Source: Bradyrhizobium sp. LLZ17 (GTDB lineage: Bacteria; Pseudomonadota; Alphaproteobacteria; Rhizobiales; Xanthobacteraceae). Taken from it: DNA of 64,000 bases. Under the pieces are notes generated by a model. It was not told the origin of the DNA. It did no database searches and saw only the letters and a program-made list of their open reading frames with translations. Positions 1 to 9,780 of this stretch are shown piece by piece (the stretch's first letter is position 1; each line of letters starts with the position of its first letter). Both the position numbers and the translations under genes were made by a program. Where the stretch lies: the NCBI RefSeq assembly GCF_041200145.1, contig NZ_CP165734.1, positions 2,542,001 through 2,606,000 of the forward strand. The letters run 5' to 3'.

Positions 1-175
1 CGGTCAGCAGCCGCCGGCGCCGTCCTGGGGCAGCATGCTCAACGCGGCGCAGCGCTTCCTCACCCAGGCGCCATGGATGGCAATCTGGCCGGGCCTGGCG
101 ATCTTCCTCGTGGTGTTGTCGCTGAACCTGCTCGGCGACGGCCTGCGCGACGCGCTCGACCCGCGCCAGCGCTAG
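1..175 (+). CDS. ABC transporter permease, dipeptide/oligopeptide (DppC/OppC) type, C-terminal end
   Basis: Only the last 57 codons are inside the window; the frame is open from base 2 to a TAG at 173-175. The peptide has one hydrophobic segment ([19 protein letters not shown]) and ends in [13 protein letters not shown]. That tail is the usual C-terminus of the second inner-membrane permease of peptide/nickel ABC importers, where the last helix is followed by NxLGDxLRDxLDPR. The other subunits would lie upstream, outside the window. Family assignment is firm from the tail alone; substrate cannot be told. Confidence 0.88.
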   Translation, partial: GQQPPAPSWGSMLNAAQRFLTQAPWMAIWPGLAIFLVVLSLNLLGDGLRDALDPRQR

Positions 176-229
176 ACTTGGGCGAAAAGGCTGGCGAAAT
201 GGCTTGGGGTAGGATTCGATTGACCGTGG

Positions 230-445
230 GCTAGCTCAACCGCTTGCAGGAGAGGGAGCGCACCTCCATCCCACGCCGCGATGATGGCATCATGCCCCTG
301 TTTTGCCCGACGCGTCAAATGATTTCGAAAAATCAGCAGTACACCGCGGCACGCCGACAAGTCCTTGATTTCGCTGTCACCGGCTACTGTGCATGGGGTT
401 GTTTTTCGATTTTTTTGTTGTGCGGCCTGCCAGAGCCTCGCCGGG
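230..445. repeat. gene-free interval, possible dispersed Bradyrhizobiaceae intergenic element
   Basis: No credible gene lies between the permease stop at 175 and the end of the next gene at 465. The stretch has a distinctive look: ATGCCCCTGTTTTGCCCGACG near 290-312, and TACTGTGCATGGGGTTG near 384-402 followed by T-rich sequence. From memory, similar pairs of motifs occur in many intergenic regions of Bradyrhizobium and Rhodopseudomonas and are often miscalled as short ORFs. That recollection could not be checked here. Confidence 0.35.
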
Positions 446-464
446 CCTGACCCCGGCGTCCCAA

Positions 465-1211
465 CTAGATCACGACCTCACGCATCACGCGCCGGCAGTC
501 CATCTCGTATTCGAGATCGATCACCGGCGGCCGGGCAAAGTGCCAGGTCAGACCGGAGCGCAGCGCGCCGCGGCGGACCAGTTCGTCGACAAGGGCGTGG
601 TGAAAGTCGTGGACCGAATAAGCCTGCACGCCCGTGGTGTCCTTCCAGCCGAAGCCGAAGGCGGCCATCCGGCTCTCCATCTGCGACGTCGTGGTGAACC
701 GCACCTTCTCGCGCAAGCCCTCCGGGCTGAGATCACGGTAACGCACCGTGCGCTCGACGTAAGTGCCGCCGCCCTCGCGCGCTTCGGCACCGCCCGCGAT
801 GACGAAGGACGGTGCCTTCGACCTCGTGGGGCGCGTGAACGAGAACGCGTAGAACGACGGCTCCGACGGCGGATCGATCTCCGGACAGACATTGCTGCGC
901 GCCACCGGATTGGTGGTGCCGTCGAAGATGCCCCATTCGGACAGCGTCTTGACATAGTGGAGGTTGAACGCGCGAAAGCCTTCCTCGCTGAAAGCCGCCG
1001 GTGAGCGGAGCTCGCAGGCACAGAACGTCGTCAGCGGGCGTCCCGCCTGCTGGATATACTTCGCTGCGAACGCAAACCCTTCGGCCAACGGCACCAGGCG
1101 ATCGAACCGGACGCGCTCGATCTCGTAGCCGTCGTCCGCCGCAGCACCGGCCGAATACTGGAACACGGACGGAATGAAACGATAATTGCCGGCGGCAAAT
1201 TCATGCGTCAT
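465..1211 (-). CDS. conserved hypothetical protein, possibly related to the RidA/YjgF fold
   Basis: A 248-residue soluble protein without signal peptide or membrane segment. The middle, around residues 65-120, has a conserved-looking core (TTFCACELRSP, then NPVARSNVCPEIDPPSEPSFYAFSF). The Arg-Ser-Asn followed by a buried hydrophobic strand loosely recalls the active-site region of RidA-like imine deaminases, but I do not recognise the family with certainty. It starts 9 bases after the cyclase stop codon, so it is probably the last gene of the signalling operon on the minus strand. Function unknown. Confidence 0.6.
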   Translation of the reverse strand: MTHEFAAGNYRFIPSVFQYSAGAAADDGYEIERVRFDRLVPLAEGFAFAAKYIQQAGRPLTTFCACELRSPAAFSEEGFRAFNLHYVKTLSEWGIFDGTTNPVARSNVCPEIDPPSEPSFYAFSFTRPTRSKAPSFVIAGGAEAREGGGTYVERTVRYRDLSPEGLREKVRFTTTSQMESRMAAFGFGWKDTTGVQAYSVHDFHHALVDELVRRGALRSGLTWHFARPPVIDLEYEMDCRRVMREVVI

Positions 1212-1220
1212 GTCGAACTC

Positions 1221-1973
1221 CTACTCCAGTTGCATGCGGACGCCCTTGGCGCCGTTGAGCAGGCGCTTCAGGTGAAAGCCGGCCAGAGCATCGTCGGCAT
1301 GCATTCCGACCAACGCGGCGAACGCCGGCATGGCGGCGATGTCGCCGGCCTCCAGCTTGGCAAACGCCTCGGAATATCGCGCCGTCGCGGGCCCCTGGAA
1401 TTTGGCCTGCCGCAGCGGCTCGAACGCCCGCAGCGGCTCGCTGCGTCCGCGCAGCACCAGTTCCCCGACAGGACGGCCCTGAAAATTCTCAGCGCCCTCC
1501 GCGATGCTGGCGCTGACACAGATGCGTGTGCCGAGATGTTTGTTGGCGGCCTCGAGCCGCGCCGCGATGTTGATGCTGTCGCCATAGGCGGTGTAGTCGA
1601 AGAAGCGGTTGCCACCGAAATTGCCAACCAGCGCCGGCCCGGCATGGGCGCCGATGCGGGTTGCGCCGAAATTCACACCTTTTGCCTTCCAGCGCGCGCA
1701 AAACTTTTCCGCCCAGGCGTCGAGATCGTGGACACAGGCAACCGCACGGGTTGCATAGTCCGGCTGGTCGCCGGGCGCGTTGAACAGCACCTGGATCGCG
1801 TCGCCGATGATCTTGGCAACCGTGCCTTGATGCTCGAACACGACCTCGGTCATGCCGCCGACATATTCGTTGAGGAGCTCGCCGAGCGTCTCGGGTGCGG
1901 CGCTCTCGACCAGCGAGGTGAAGCCGGTGATATCGGTAAAGATCGTGGCGACGTTCCGCCACTGCACCTCCAT
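1221..1973 (-). CDS. class III adenylate/guanylate cyclase (probably the C-terminal half of a receiver-cyclase protein)
   Basis: Read alone this is a 250-residue class III nucleotide cyclase converting ATP (or GTP) to the cyclic nucleotide. Metal-binding aspartates are visible in IFTDITGF (Asp14) and IIGDAIQVLF (Asp58), and the region FFDYTAYGDSINIAARLE matches the substrate and transition-state part of the catalytic fold. The ATG chosen here lies directly after a run of six G. The preceding receiver gene reads into this position in another frame, and adding one G would join them into a single protein of 415 residues. I think the intact gene is a response regulator with cyclase output and this is its effector half; a separate cyclase gene is the alternative. 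Confidence 0.8.
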   Translation of the reverse strand: MEVQWRNVATIFTDITGFTSLVESAAPETLGELLNEYVGGMTEVVFEHQGTVAKIIGDAIQVLFNAPGDQPDYATRAVACVHDLDAWAEKFCARWKAKGVNFGATRIGAHAGPALVGNFGGNRFFDYTAYGDSINIAARLEAANKHLGTRICVSASIAEGAENFQGRPVGELVLRGRSEPLRAFEPLRQAKFQGPATARYSEAFAKLEAGDIAAMPAFAALVGMHADDALAGFHLKRLLNGAKGVRMQLE

Positions 1974-2467
1974 GCCGTCCCCCCGTCTGCCGCCAGACGC
2001 CTGGCGACCTCCGGCGAGAAATAGCGCGACAGCGAGGCATGCGCGCGCTCGGCTTCCATCTGGCGGCGCCGCACCTCGCGCAGCATCTCGATGTGGCGGA
2101 TGGTCTTCTGGATCGTGGTTTCCAGGTCGACAAAGTCGATCGGCTTGGTCAGGAAGTCGAACGCGCCGCGGTTCATGGCGGTGCGGATGTTGCTCATGTC
2201 GCCATAGGCCGAGACGATGATGGTCGACTTCTTGTCCTCGGCCTCCTGGAGCTTCTGCAGCAGCGACAGCCCGTCCATCCGCGGCATGTTGATGTCAGAG
2301 ACCACCAGGTCGACATGCGGATGCCGCTCGAGCGACTCCAGCGCCTCGAAGCCGTCATGCGCAAAGATGAAATTGACCAGCCCCTCGCGAATCTGCCTGC
2401 GGAACTTTTGCAGGACCAGGGCCTCGAGATCGGGTTCGTCGTCGACGAAAAGAATGGTCGGGGTCAT
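1850..2467 (-). CDS. response regulator receiver protein, N-terminal half of a frameshifted receiver-cyclase
   Basis: The receiver domain covers residues 1-120: acidic pair FVDDEPD near residue 9, phosphorylatable Asp58 in VVSDINMPRMDG, and Lys in FLTKPIDF. A helical linker (IEMLREVRRRQMEAERAHASLSRYFSPEVARRLA) follows, of the kind that precedes class III cyclase domains. After that the frame gives low-complexity Arg/Ser-rich sequence to a stop at 1850 and overlaps the cyclase frame, so only about residues 1-160 look real. The ATG overlaps the previous gene's stop as ATGA. It very likely receives phosphate from the histidine kinase of this operon and controls cAMP synthesis. Confidence 0.75.
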   Translation of the reverse strand: MTPTILFVDDEPDLEALVLQKFRRQIREGLVNFIFAHDGFEALESLERHPHVDLVVSDINMPRMDGLSLLQKLQEAEDKKSTIIVSAYGDMSNIRTAMNRGAFDFLTKPIDFVDLETTIQKTIRHIEMLREVRRRQMEAERAHASLSRYFSPEVARRLAADGGTAWRCSGGTSPRSLPISPASPRWSRAPHPRRSASSSTNMSAA

Positions 2468-2853
2468 GCCGCCTGCTCGAGCCTGGTGTCGATCTCCTGC
2501 CGCAGCAGCGCAAAATCGATCGGCTTGGTGAGGAGCCCGACCGCACCGCGCTCGATCGCCTTGCGCCGTGTTTCGGGGTCGCCGTAGGCCGTAATCATGA
2601 TCACCGGAACGTCCGGCCGCTCGGCCCGCACCTTCGGCAACATGTCGAGCCCGCTCATGCCGGGCATGTTGACGTCCGACAAGATCAGAATCAGCGAGGG
2701 GTCGCGAACATTGGCGGCGCGATCGAGCGCGGCCGGCGCCGACAGCGCAAACTCCATCTGGAAGCGCCCCGATCGCAGGTCGCGCCGGAACTGCTGCCGA
2801 AAAAGCGCCTCGACGTCGGGCTCGTCGTCGACGACAAGAATATAGACGTTCAA
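2464..2853 (-). CDS. single-domain response regulator (CheY-like)
   Basis: A 129-residue receiver domain with no output domain. The acidic pocket is VVDDEPD (residues 8-13), the phospho-acceptor Asp60 lies in [13 protein letters not shown], the switch Thr in MITAYGD and the Lys in LLTKPIDFA. It starts with TTG at 2853 inside the sequence TTGA, so it overlaps the kinase stop codon by four bases and is probably translationally coupled; it ends by ATGA overlap with the next receiver gene. The tight coupling suggests that the kinase phosphorylates both receivers, one of which may act as a phosphate sink or intermediate. Confidence 0.88.
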   Translation of the reverse strand: MNVYILVVDDEPDVEALFRQQFRRDLRSGRFQMEFALSAPAALDRAANVRDPSLILILSDVNMPGMSGLDMLPKVRAERPDVPVIMITAYGDPETRRKAIERGAVGLLTKPIDFALLRQEIDTRLEQAA

Positions 2854-5444
2854 CTCCCGCCTCCAGTCGTGCCCCGCGCCGGCATCGTGCGCGGCAGCGT
2901 GATGATGAATTCGGTGAAGGCACCGGGCTCGGTGTTCACGTTGATCGTGCCGCCGTGCTGTTTCACGACGATGTCGTGGCTCATGGACAGGCCAAGCCCG
3001 GTGCCCTCGCCGGCCGGTTTGGTGGTGAAGAAGGGATTGAACATCTTCTCCTTCACGTCAGGCGGAATGCCGGTGCCGTTGTCGCGAATTCTGATCTCGA
3101 CCTTGTTGCCGAGGTTCTTGGTCGACGCGCTCAGGGTCGGCTCGAAATCGTCCGCCGCGCTTTCCTTGCGCTTGGCGGCGGCGTAGAATCCGTTCGATAT
3201 CAGGTTGAGAAAGACGCGCGTGATCTCCTGCGGATAGACGTCGGCCGTGCCGGTGGCCGCATCGAGATCGCGCTTGAGCGTGACGTTGAAGCCGGGTCTT
3301 TCGGCGCGCGCGCCGTGATAGGCCAGATTGAGGCTTTCCTCGACGACGGCATTGATATCCGCCGGCCGATGCTCGCCGGAGCCTTCGCGCGAATGCAACA
3401 GCATGTTCTTGACGATGGAGTCGGCGCGCTTGCCGTGCTGCACCACCTTCTCGAGGTTGCCCTTGAGCATGTGGGTGAGCTCGGCCACCTCTTCCTTGGT
3501 CTTGTCGTCGAGAGCAGTCGATTCGAGGACCTGATTGAGCTCATCGATCAACTCGGTGGAGACCGAGGAGAAATTGTTGATGAAATTGAGCGGGTTCTTG
3601 ATTTCATGGGCGATCCCGGCCGTGAGCTGGCCAAGCGAAGCAAGCTTCTCGGTCTGGACCAGGCGATCCTGCGCCGCGCGCAATTCGTCAAGCGACTGCG
3701 ATAGCTCCAACGTGCGCTTGCGCAATTCATTCAGCAGCCGCGTGTTCTCGATGGCGATGACGGCTTGCTTGGTGAAATTCTCGACCACAGCGATCTGCTT
3801 GTCCGTGAACGGCCGGACTTCCTTGCGATAGACTGCGATCGTGCCGATCAGCTCGCCTTCCCTCAGCATTGGCACGATGACGATGGTGCGGGCGCCAGCC
3901 AGGTCGGAAATTCCGCGAATGCTTGCCCCTCCTGCACGATAGACAGGCGTGTCTTGCACATCGTGGACATGAACGACCCGGCGTGTCTTGACGACAGTGG
4001 CGAGCCCGCTCTCCGGATGGGGATGGATGGCCACATCTCGTCGCGAAGCGGCGAACGCAGGCGGCACGTTGTAGTCAGCCGCCATCCTGAAAGTTTCGCC
4101 GTCCCACAGATTCATGATCCCGAAACTCGCGCCACAGACGCGCGTGGCATTCTCGAGCATCTTGTGGAACACCGGCGTGAGCTCGCCCGGAGACGAACTG
4201 ATCACCTGTAGCACCTCCGACGTCGCCGTCTGTTGCTCCAGCGACTCGCTCAATTCAGCCGTTCGCACCTCGACCTTTTTTTCCAGATCCGCATAGGATT
4301 CCTGCAGCCGCGCGCCCATGTCGTTGAACTGGTCGGCGAGCCCCTCGAGTTCGTCGCCGGTCCTGATCGCGATCCGCTGGGAGAAATCGCCGCTGCCGAT
4401 GCGCTCGGCGCCGCTACGCAGCGCCTGGATCGGTCCGACCATGCGCCGGGCCAGGAAGATTCCCGCCAGCACCGCGAAGATCGACGCGCCGAGCAGCACG
4501 ATCGCCAGCCGCTGCAGCGAAGCATAGAGCGAGGCGTAGGCCTCTTCGACCGGCAATTCCACGAACATGGTCCAGCCGAGCGGCGCGATCGGGGCGGAGG
4601 CCGTCAGAACCTTCTGCCCCTGGATGTTGGTCGCCTCCTGCAATGCGTCCGGCATCGCGCCGCCGCCGGCCTGGGCGCCGCGCACTTGCTCCAGCCCCGA
4701 CATGTCGGTGTTGCGCAACACCAGGCTGATGTCGGGATGCGCGATCAGGCGTCCTTCCGGGCCGACCACATACGCATGTCCGTGCTCGCCGACCTTGATC
4801 TGGGAAACGACGTCCCAGATCAGCTTGAGGTTCACCTCCGCGATGCTGACGCCGGCATCCTTGCGCGTGCCGGCCAGCGCCAGCGTCATGTAGGGCTCGG
4901 ACTCCCGGCGGAAATAGACCGGCCCGTAATAGACCTTGTGCGCGACCGCCTCGGTGAATTTCGGATCGCGTGACAGGTCTATCCCGCTGTCGATCGCGTC
5001 CATCGCCAGCCGCGAGACACGCAGGCGCTCCTTGCCGGTGGAATCCACCTGGGCGAGTTCGGTGATCGCAGGCACCTGGCGCAGCAGCCGCAGCGCGTCG
5101 AACCGGCGCTGCTCGATCGAGCCGGCCGACCAGGGCAGTTGCGTGGTCCAGCCGAGTTGGCTCTCGATCTCCTTGATGAACTGGCCGATCTTGGCAGCCG
5201 CGGCCTCGGCCTGCTCATGCTGGACTCGGATCAGCGCGGCCTTGTGCTCGCGATAATAGAAGAAGACCTCGAACAGGCCATTCGCAAGCAGAGCCACGGC
5301 GACGACAACGACGAACAGCGCGACATATTTGGTGAACAGCCGGGTCCTGATCCCACGCCCGGCCTTGCCGGACACGACGCCCTCGGCGGCCGGGGTCGGC
5401 AGCGTCCTGGGTTGCGGGGTGTCGGGATGGAGGGACATGCTCAT
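2850..5444 (-). CDS. membrane sensor histidine kinase, dCache-HAMP-GAF-HisKA-HATPase
   Basis: An 864-residue hybrid-free sensor kinase. Order of parts: N-terminal membrane helix about residues 38-60 ([20 protein letters not shown]), periplasmic double-Cache ligand domain to about 305 ([18 protein letters not shown]), second helix about 318-338 ([17 protein letters not shown]), HAMP, a coiled coil ([18 protein letters not shown]), a GAF domain to about 580, HisKA with H-box [12 protein letters not shown], and an HATPase domain with N, G1 (DNGTGIP) and G2 (GEGTGLGLS) boxes. It lies between an orphan solute-binding protein and two receivers. That suggests sensing of a periplasmic small molecule, perhaps through the binding protein, which is inference. 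Confidence 0.93.
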   Translation of the reverse strand: MSMSLHPDTPQPRTLPTPAAEGVVSGKAGRGIRTRLFTKYVALFVVVVAVALLANGLFEVFFYYREHKAALIRVQHEQAEAAAAKIGQFIKEIESQLGWTTQLPWSAGSIEQRRFDALRLLRQVPAITELAQVDSTGKERLRVSRLAMDAIDSGIDLSRDPKFTEAVAHKVYYGPVYFRRESEPYMTLALAGTRKDAGVSIAEVNLKLIWDVVSQIKVGEHGHAYVVGPEGRLIAHPDISLVLRNTDMSGLEQVRGAQAGGGAMPDALQEATNIQGQKVLTASAPIAPLGWTMFVELPVEEAYASLYASLQRLAIVLLGASIFAVLAGIFLARRMVGPIQALRSGAERIGSGDFSQRIAIRTGDELEGLADQFNDMGARLQESYADLEKKVEVRTAELSESLEQQTATSEVLQVISSSPGELTPVFHKMLENATRVCGASFGIMNLWDGETFRMAADYNVPPAFAASRRDVAIHPHPESGLATVVKTRRVVHVHDVQDTPVYRAGGASIRGISDLAGARTIVIVPMLREGELIGTIAVYRKEVRPFTDKQIAVVENFTKQAVIAIENTRLLNELRKRTLELSQSLDELRAAQDRLVQTEKLASLGQLTAGIAHEIKNPLNFINNFSSVSTELIDELNQVLESTALDDKTKEEVAELTHMLKGNLEKVVQHGKRADSIVKNMLLHSREGSGEHRPADINAVVEESLNLAYHGARAERPGFNVTLKRDLDAATGTADVYPQEITRVFLNLISNGFYAAAKRKESAADDFEPTLSASTKNLGNKVEIRIRDNGTGIPPDVKEKMFNPFFTTKPAGEGTGLGLSMSHDIVVKQHGGTINVNTEPGAFTEFIITLPRTMPARGTTGGGS

Positions 5445-5498
5445 TCCGACAAACCTAGCAAGAAGGGCGGACCTTGTCTCTTGCCGCAGCGCACAAGG

Positions 5499-6482
5499 CT
5501 ACTCGATGACCTCGTCGGCGAGCGCCAGCAAGGTGGGCGGAATCTCGAGTCCAGTCGCCTTCGCCGTCTTGAGATTGAGCACCAGGGGATACCGGGTCGG
5601 CAGCTCGAACGGCAGGTCGCCCGGGTTTGCCCCGTTGAAAATCCGGGCGACCAGTGCGGCCGCCCGCTCGAAGCATTCCGAGGAGTCCGCTCCATAGGAC
5701 ATCAAACCGCCGTCGCGCGCGAACTGGTCGAATTCGTAGATCGCCGGCAACTTTCGGGCAGCGGCGAACTCGAAGACGCGCTCGCGATTGAGAATGGTGA
5801 GCGCGTCCGCCACCATCAGGATGCCATCGGGCAAATCGTCGTTCATCGCCGAAAAAGCTTCGTCGAAATCGTCGGGCTCGCGGACGCCCAGCGCCTGCAC
5901 GGTCAATCCAAGCGCCTGGGCAGCCTTTGCGGACGCCTGATACCGCGTCGTCATGCCGAGGTCGTCCTTGTTCCAGAGCATGGCGACCTTGGCCAGTTTC
6001 GGCGACATCTCCTTGAGCAGCGACAGCCGCTTGGCGCTGAGTGTCGCTGCGACGTCCGAAATGCCGGTGATCTTGCCGCCTGGATGCGCCAGGCTCTCGA
6101 TCAGCTTGGTTTCGACGGGATCACCGATGCCGCTGGCCGCGACGGTGGCAATGCCGGCCGCCTTGGCGGCCATTGCCGTCGGGTAGCCCACGATCACGAT
6201 CGCATCGACGTTCTTGGCCTTCAGCTCAGCGATCAGCGCGGGAAGCATCGTGACATCGCCGAGCGCGCCGCGCGCTTCAAGGGTCAAGTTCTGGCCAAGC
6301 TTGAAACCACGCTCGTCAAGCATCCTGGTCAGGATCTTGCCGCCCCGCGTCTCCGCCGTAACCGGCACGATCGGCGTCAACGTGCCCAGATGGTAAGTCC
6401 TCCCGCTCTGACCCGCGGCTGAGTACGGCCGCAACAGCGAAGCGCAGCCGAGCCCGCCCAGGAATTCGCGCCGCCTCATCAT
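5499..6482 (-). CDS. ABC-type substrate-binding protein of the ABC_sub_bind (TrpX-like) family
   Basis: A 327-residue periplasmic binding protein. The N-terminus carries an Arg-rich start (MMRRREFLGG) resembling a twin-arginine or short Sec signal, then the two-lobed fold typical of PF04392: LTPIVPVTAE, DAIVIVGYPTAMAAK, GKITGISDVAATLSAKRLSLLKEM, AMLWNKDD and NRERVFEFAAARKLPAIYE. No permease or ATPase gene is adjacent. Instead the sensor kinase begins 54 bases downstream on the same strand. In Bradyrhizobiaceae many members of this family sit beside signalling genes, so it may deliver ligand to the dCache kinase rather than to a transporter. Confidence 0.85.
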   Translation of the reverse strand: MMRRREFLGGLGCASLLRPYSAAGQSGRTYHLGTLTPIVPVTAETRGGKILTRMLDERGFKLGQNLTLEARGALGDVTMLPALIAELKAKNVDAIVIVGYPTAMAAKAAGIATVAASGIGDPVETKLIESLAHPGGKITGISDVAATLSAKRLSLLKEMSPKLAKVAMLWNKDDLGMTTRYQASAKAAQALGLTVQALGVREPDDFDEAFSAMNDDLPDGILMVADALTILNRERVFEFAAARKLPAIYEFDQFARDGGLMSYGADSSECFERAAALVARIFNGANPGDLPFELPTRYPLVLNLKTAKATGLEIPPTLLALADEVIE

Positions 6483-6550
6483 GCTTTCCCTGCCCCGATA
6501 TTGTCCCTGCGTGGCGCAACAGCGCGCCGCGCAAGTCTAGCACGGGACAA

Positions 6551-6590
6551 GAAAAAAGCGGCAATGGCGAAGGCCATTGCCGCTTTGCAA
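6551..6590 (-). terminator. intrinsic terminator of the RND efflux operon
   Basis: Perfect inverted repeat: AAAGCGGCAATGGC (6555-6568), a four-base loop, then GCCATTGCCGCTTT (6573-6586). On the minus strand the 14-bp stem continues into a run of six T. It lies about 20 bases after the efflux pump stop codon. Confidence 0.92.
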
Positions 6591-6607
6591 TGTTGGATCG
6601 AACGGCC

Positions 6608-9600
6608 TCAGGTCGGCCGCAGCGCCTTGGAGCCGAGGTCGAGCTCGTTGACCTGCTTGTTCCGCTCGGAATCGGCTGCTGCGCGATGGTCGGTCGCCAG
6701 CACGACATAGACGGCCGGCAGCACGAACAGCGTAAACAGCGTGCCGATCGACATGCCGGCGACGACCACGAGGCCGATCGAAAAGCGGCTGGCCGCGCCC
6801 GCACCGGACGCGGTCAGGAGCGGGATCAGGCCGGTGACCATCGCAGCCGTCGTCATCAGGATCGGCCGGAGGCGGATACGGGCCGACATTTCGATCGCCG
6901 AGCGGCGGTCGAGCCGTTCGTTGACCTGGAGCTCGTTGGCAAACTCCACCATCAAGATGCCGTGCTTGGTGATCAGCCCCACCAGCGTCAGCAGACCGAC
7001 CTGGGTGTAGATGTTCATCGTGGCCAGGCCGAAGAACAGCGGGATCAGCGCGCCGACGATCGCCATCGGCACCGAGATCATGATCACAAACGGGTCACGC
7101 AAGCTCTCGAACTGCGCTGCCAGCACCAGGAAGATGATGATCAGCGCAAAGCCGAACGTGATCGCGAGCTGGTTGCCTTCCTGCACATACTGCCTGCTAT
7201 CCGCGAGATAGTCGTGGCTGAAGCCCTGCGGCAGCTTCTTGGCCTCGCCTTCGAGGAAGTCGACCGCCGCGCCGACGGTCACGCCCGGCATCGGCACCGC
7301 CGAGAACGTCGCCGAGTTGAGCTGGTTGTAGTGCGTCAGCGAATTCGGATCGGTCCGGGTCTGGATCGACACCACCGTGGACAGCGGAAGCTGCTGGCCG
7401 GTATTGGTCGTGACATAGTAGCCGCCAAGCGATTCCGGCGAGAGCCGCTGGCCCCGCGGCACCTGCGGAATGACCTGGTAGGATCGGCCCTCGAGATTGA
7501 ACCGGTTGACGTAGTTGCCGCCCAGCAGCACCGCGAGCGCGCTGCCGAGGGTCTGCATGTTGATGCCAAGGTCCTGCGCCTTGTTGCGGTCGATCTTCAC
7601 GCTCACCGTCGGCTGATTGTAGGCGAGATCGCTGTCGGACACGATGAACATGCCGCTCTTGCGCGCGGCGGCCTTCAGCTTCTCCATCTCCTCATAGACG
7701 GCCTGGAAGCCCGCGGTCGAGTTGATCACCATCTGCACCGGCAGGCCGCCGGGGCCGCCCGGCAGCGGCGGCAGGTTGAACGCAAAAGCCTGCACGCCTT
7801 CGATCTTGGAAAGCTCGGCCTGCACCAGCGGCTTCAATTGAATCGACGAGCGCTTGCGCTCGTCCCACGGCTTCAGCAGCATGCCGGCGATGCCGCCTTG
7901 CGGGCCGTTGATGCCGTTGAGCACGAAGCGCAGATCGGTCTCGGGGAACTTCTGGAATTCCTTGTCGAGCTTCTCGCCGTAGAAATCGATGTAGTCGATG
8001 TTGGCGTATTTCGGAGCCTTGGTCACCGCAAACACGATGCCCTGGTCCTCCTCCGGTGCCAGCTCCTTCGAGGTATGCATGTAGAGGAAGCCGACGAGTC
8101 CGAGGATGGTCACCGCGAACAGCCCGGTGATCGCCTTGTAGTCGAGCGAACGATCGAGCCTGCGGCCGTACCAGCGCGTCAGCGCACCGAACACCCTGCC
8201 CACCAGCTTCGCAAAACGGCCCTCTTCCGTGTTCTTCAGCAGCACCGAGCACATCATCGGCGACAGCGTCAGCGCGATCACGCCGGACACGATCACCGAG
8301 CCCGCGAGAGTAAAGGCGAATTCGCGGAACAGGGAGCCGGTCAGGCCGCCGAGGAATCCGATGGGCGCATACACGGCGGCGAGCGTGATCGTCATCGAGA
8401 CGACCGGCCCGACGATTTCCCGCGCGCCCTGCAGCGCCGCCTGCACCGGCGTCTTGCCCTCTTCCAGATGGCGGTGGATGTTCTCCACCACGACAATGGC
8501 GTCGTCGACGACGAGGCCGATCGCCAGCACCATCGCAAGCAGTGTCAGCAGATTGAAGCTGAAGCCGAACGCCAGCATCAGGGTGCAGACGCCGATCATC
8601 GACAGTGGGATGGTGACGACCGGAATGATGACCGAGCGGAACGACGCCAGGAACAGGAAGATCACCACGATGACGATGATCACGGCTTCGCCCAGCGTCT
8701 TCTCGACCTCGTCGATCGACGACTGAATGAACTTGGTCGAATCGTAGGCGACCTTCATCTTCATCGACGGCGGCAAATTGCGCTCGAGCTCGGGGAACAG
8801 CGCGCGCACGCCCTTCACCAAGGTTAGCGGATTGCCCTGCGGCGTTGCCTGAACGCCGATGAAGATCGCGTGCTCGCCGTTGAAGGCGACGCTTGCGTCG
8901 GTGCTTTGGGCTGCAAGCTCGACGGTCGCGATGTCCTCCATCCGCACGAAGCCGCCGTCCTTGGCCTTGACGATCATCTTCTTGAACTGATTGACGTCGG
9001 TCAGCCCGGTATTCGTCGAGATGTTCGAGACGATCAGATAGCCCTTGGTCTGGCCCGCCGCCGACTGGAAATTGTTGGCGGCGATCGCGGCTGAGACATC
9101 GGCCGGCGATATGTTGCGACCCGCCATCTTCACCGGGTCAAGCCATAGCCGCATCGCAAAGGTCTGGCCCCCGAGGATGTCGGCGGAGGCGACGCCATCG
9201 ACGGTCGACAGCACCGGCTGCACCACGCGGGTCAAATAGTCGGAGATGGCCGAGCCCGACAGTTCGTCCGAGGAGAAGCCGAGATACATCACGGCCGTGG
9301 TCTGGCCCGTGGTCTTGGTGACGATCGGATCGTTGGACTCCTTCGGGATCAGGTATTTGACCGAGTTCGTCTTGGCCAGCACCTCGGTGAGCGCCTGGTT
9401 GGGATCGAAGTTCAGCTTGATGTAGACCTGGATCGTCGAGGTGCCGAGCACGGAGGACGACGTGATGTAGTCGACGCCCTCGGCGGAGGCGACCGCCTGC
9501 TCGATCGGTGTGGTGATAAAACCCTGGATCAGGTCGGCCGACGCACCGGGATAGACGGTCGTGATGTTGATGACCGTGTTCGACAGCTTGGGATATTGCC

Positions 9601-9703
9601 GGATCGGCAGCACCATCGCCGCGCGCAGACCTATCAGGAGGATCAAAAGGCTGACGACGACCGACAAGACCGGGCGTTTGATGAAAATATCGGTAAAGGC
9701 CAT
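6608..9703 (-). CDS. RND multidrug efflux pump, inner-membrane transporter (HAE1/AcrB-MexF family)
   Basis: The 1031-residue length is normal for the family. It has the first helix with FIKRPVLSVVVSLLILLIGL, the periplasmic porter domains, and two sets of membrane helices. The fourth helix bears the proton-relay aspartates in GLVVDDAIVVVENIHRHLEEG, and a late motif reads GLITKHGILMVEFAN. It is a proton-driven antiporter exporting hydrophobic drugs through a tripartite complex; the outer-membrane channel is not encoded here and must come from elsewhere. It lies 77 bases downstream of the membrane fusion protein and is followed by a strong terminator. Substrate unknown. Confidence 0.95.
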   Translation of the reverse strand: MAFTDIFIKRPVLSVVVSLLILLIGLRAAMVLPIRQYPKLSNTVINITTVYPGASADLIQGFITTPIEQAVASAEGVDYITSSSVLGTSTIQVYIKLNFDPNQALTEVLAKTNSVKYLIPKESNDPIVTKTTGQTTAVMYLGFSSDELSGSAISDYLTRVVQPVLSTVDGVASADILGGQTFAMRLWLDPVKMAGRNISPADVSAAIAANNFQSAAGQTKGYLIVSNISTNTGLTDVNQFKKMIVKAKDGGFVRMEDIATVELAAQSTDASVAFNGEHAIFIGVQATPQGNPLTLVKGVRALFPELERNLPPSMKMKVAYDSTKFIQSSIDEVEKTLGEAVIIVIVVIFLFLASFRSVIIPVVTIPLSMIGVCTLMLAFGFSFNLLTLLAMVLAIGLVVDDAIVVVENIHRHLEEGKTPVQAALQGAREIVGPVVSMTITLAAVYAPIGFLGGLTGSLFREFAFTLAGSVIVSGVIALTLSPMMCSVLLKNTEEGRFAKLVGRVFGALTRWYGRRLDRSLDYKAITGLFAVTILGLVGFLYMHTSKELAPEEDQGIVFAVTKAPKYANIDYIDFYGEKLDKEFQKFPETDLRFVLNGINGPQGGIAGMLLKPWDERKRSSIQLKPLVQAELSKIEGVQAFAFNLPPLPGGPGGLPVQMVINSTAGFQAVYEEMEKLKAAARKSGMFIVSDSDLAYNQPTVSVKIDRNKAQDLGINMQTLGSALAVLLGGNYVNRFNLEGRSYQVIPQVPRGQRLSPESLGGYYVTTNTGQQLPLSTVVSIQTRTDPNSLTHYNQLNSATFSAVPMPGVTVGAAVDFLEGEAKKLPQGFSHDYLADSRQYVQEGNQLAITFGFALIIIFLVLAAQFESLRDPFVIMISVPMAIVGALIPLFFGLATMNIYTQVGLLTLVGLITKHGILMVEFANELQVNERLDRRSAIEMSARIRLRPILMTTAAMVTGLIPLLTASGAGAASRFSIGLVVVAGMSIGTLFTLFVLPAVYVVLATDHRAAADSERNKQVNELDLGSKALRPT

Positions 9704-9780
9704 CGCGGCTATCTCGATTTCGTTGGGCTAACGAAGCGCATGACCCGGCCGGGCCGGATCATGCTGCGACGTGCACGGTG

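Noticed and set aside
244..450. Short ORFs at 244-450
   Set aside because: They lie in what looks like a dispersed intergenic element, have no ribosome binding site, and are of the kind often miscalled in these genomes.
6590..8827. A 745-codon open frame on the plus strand inside the RND pump gene
   Set aside because: It is the exact antisense of a canonical 1031-residue efflux pump and is dominated by His/Arg/Asp runs; no real protein features.
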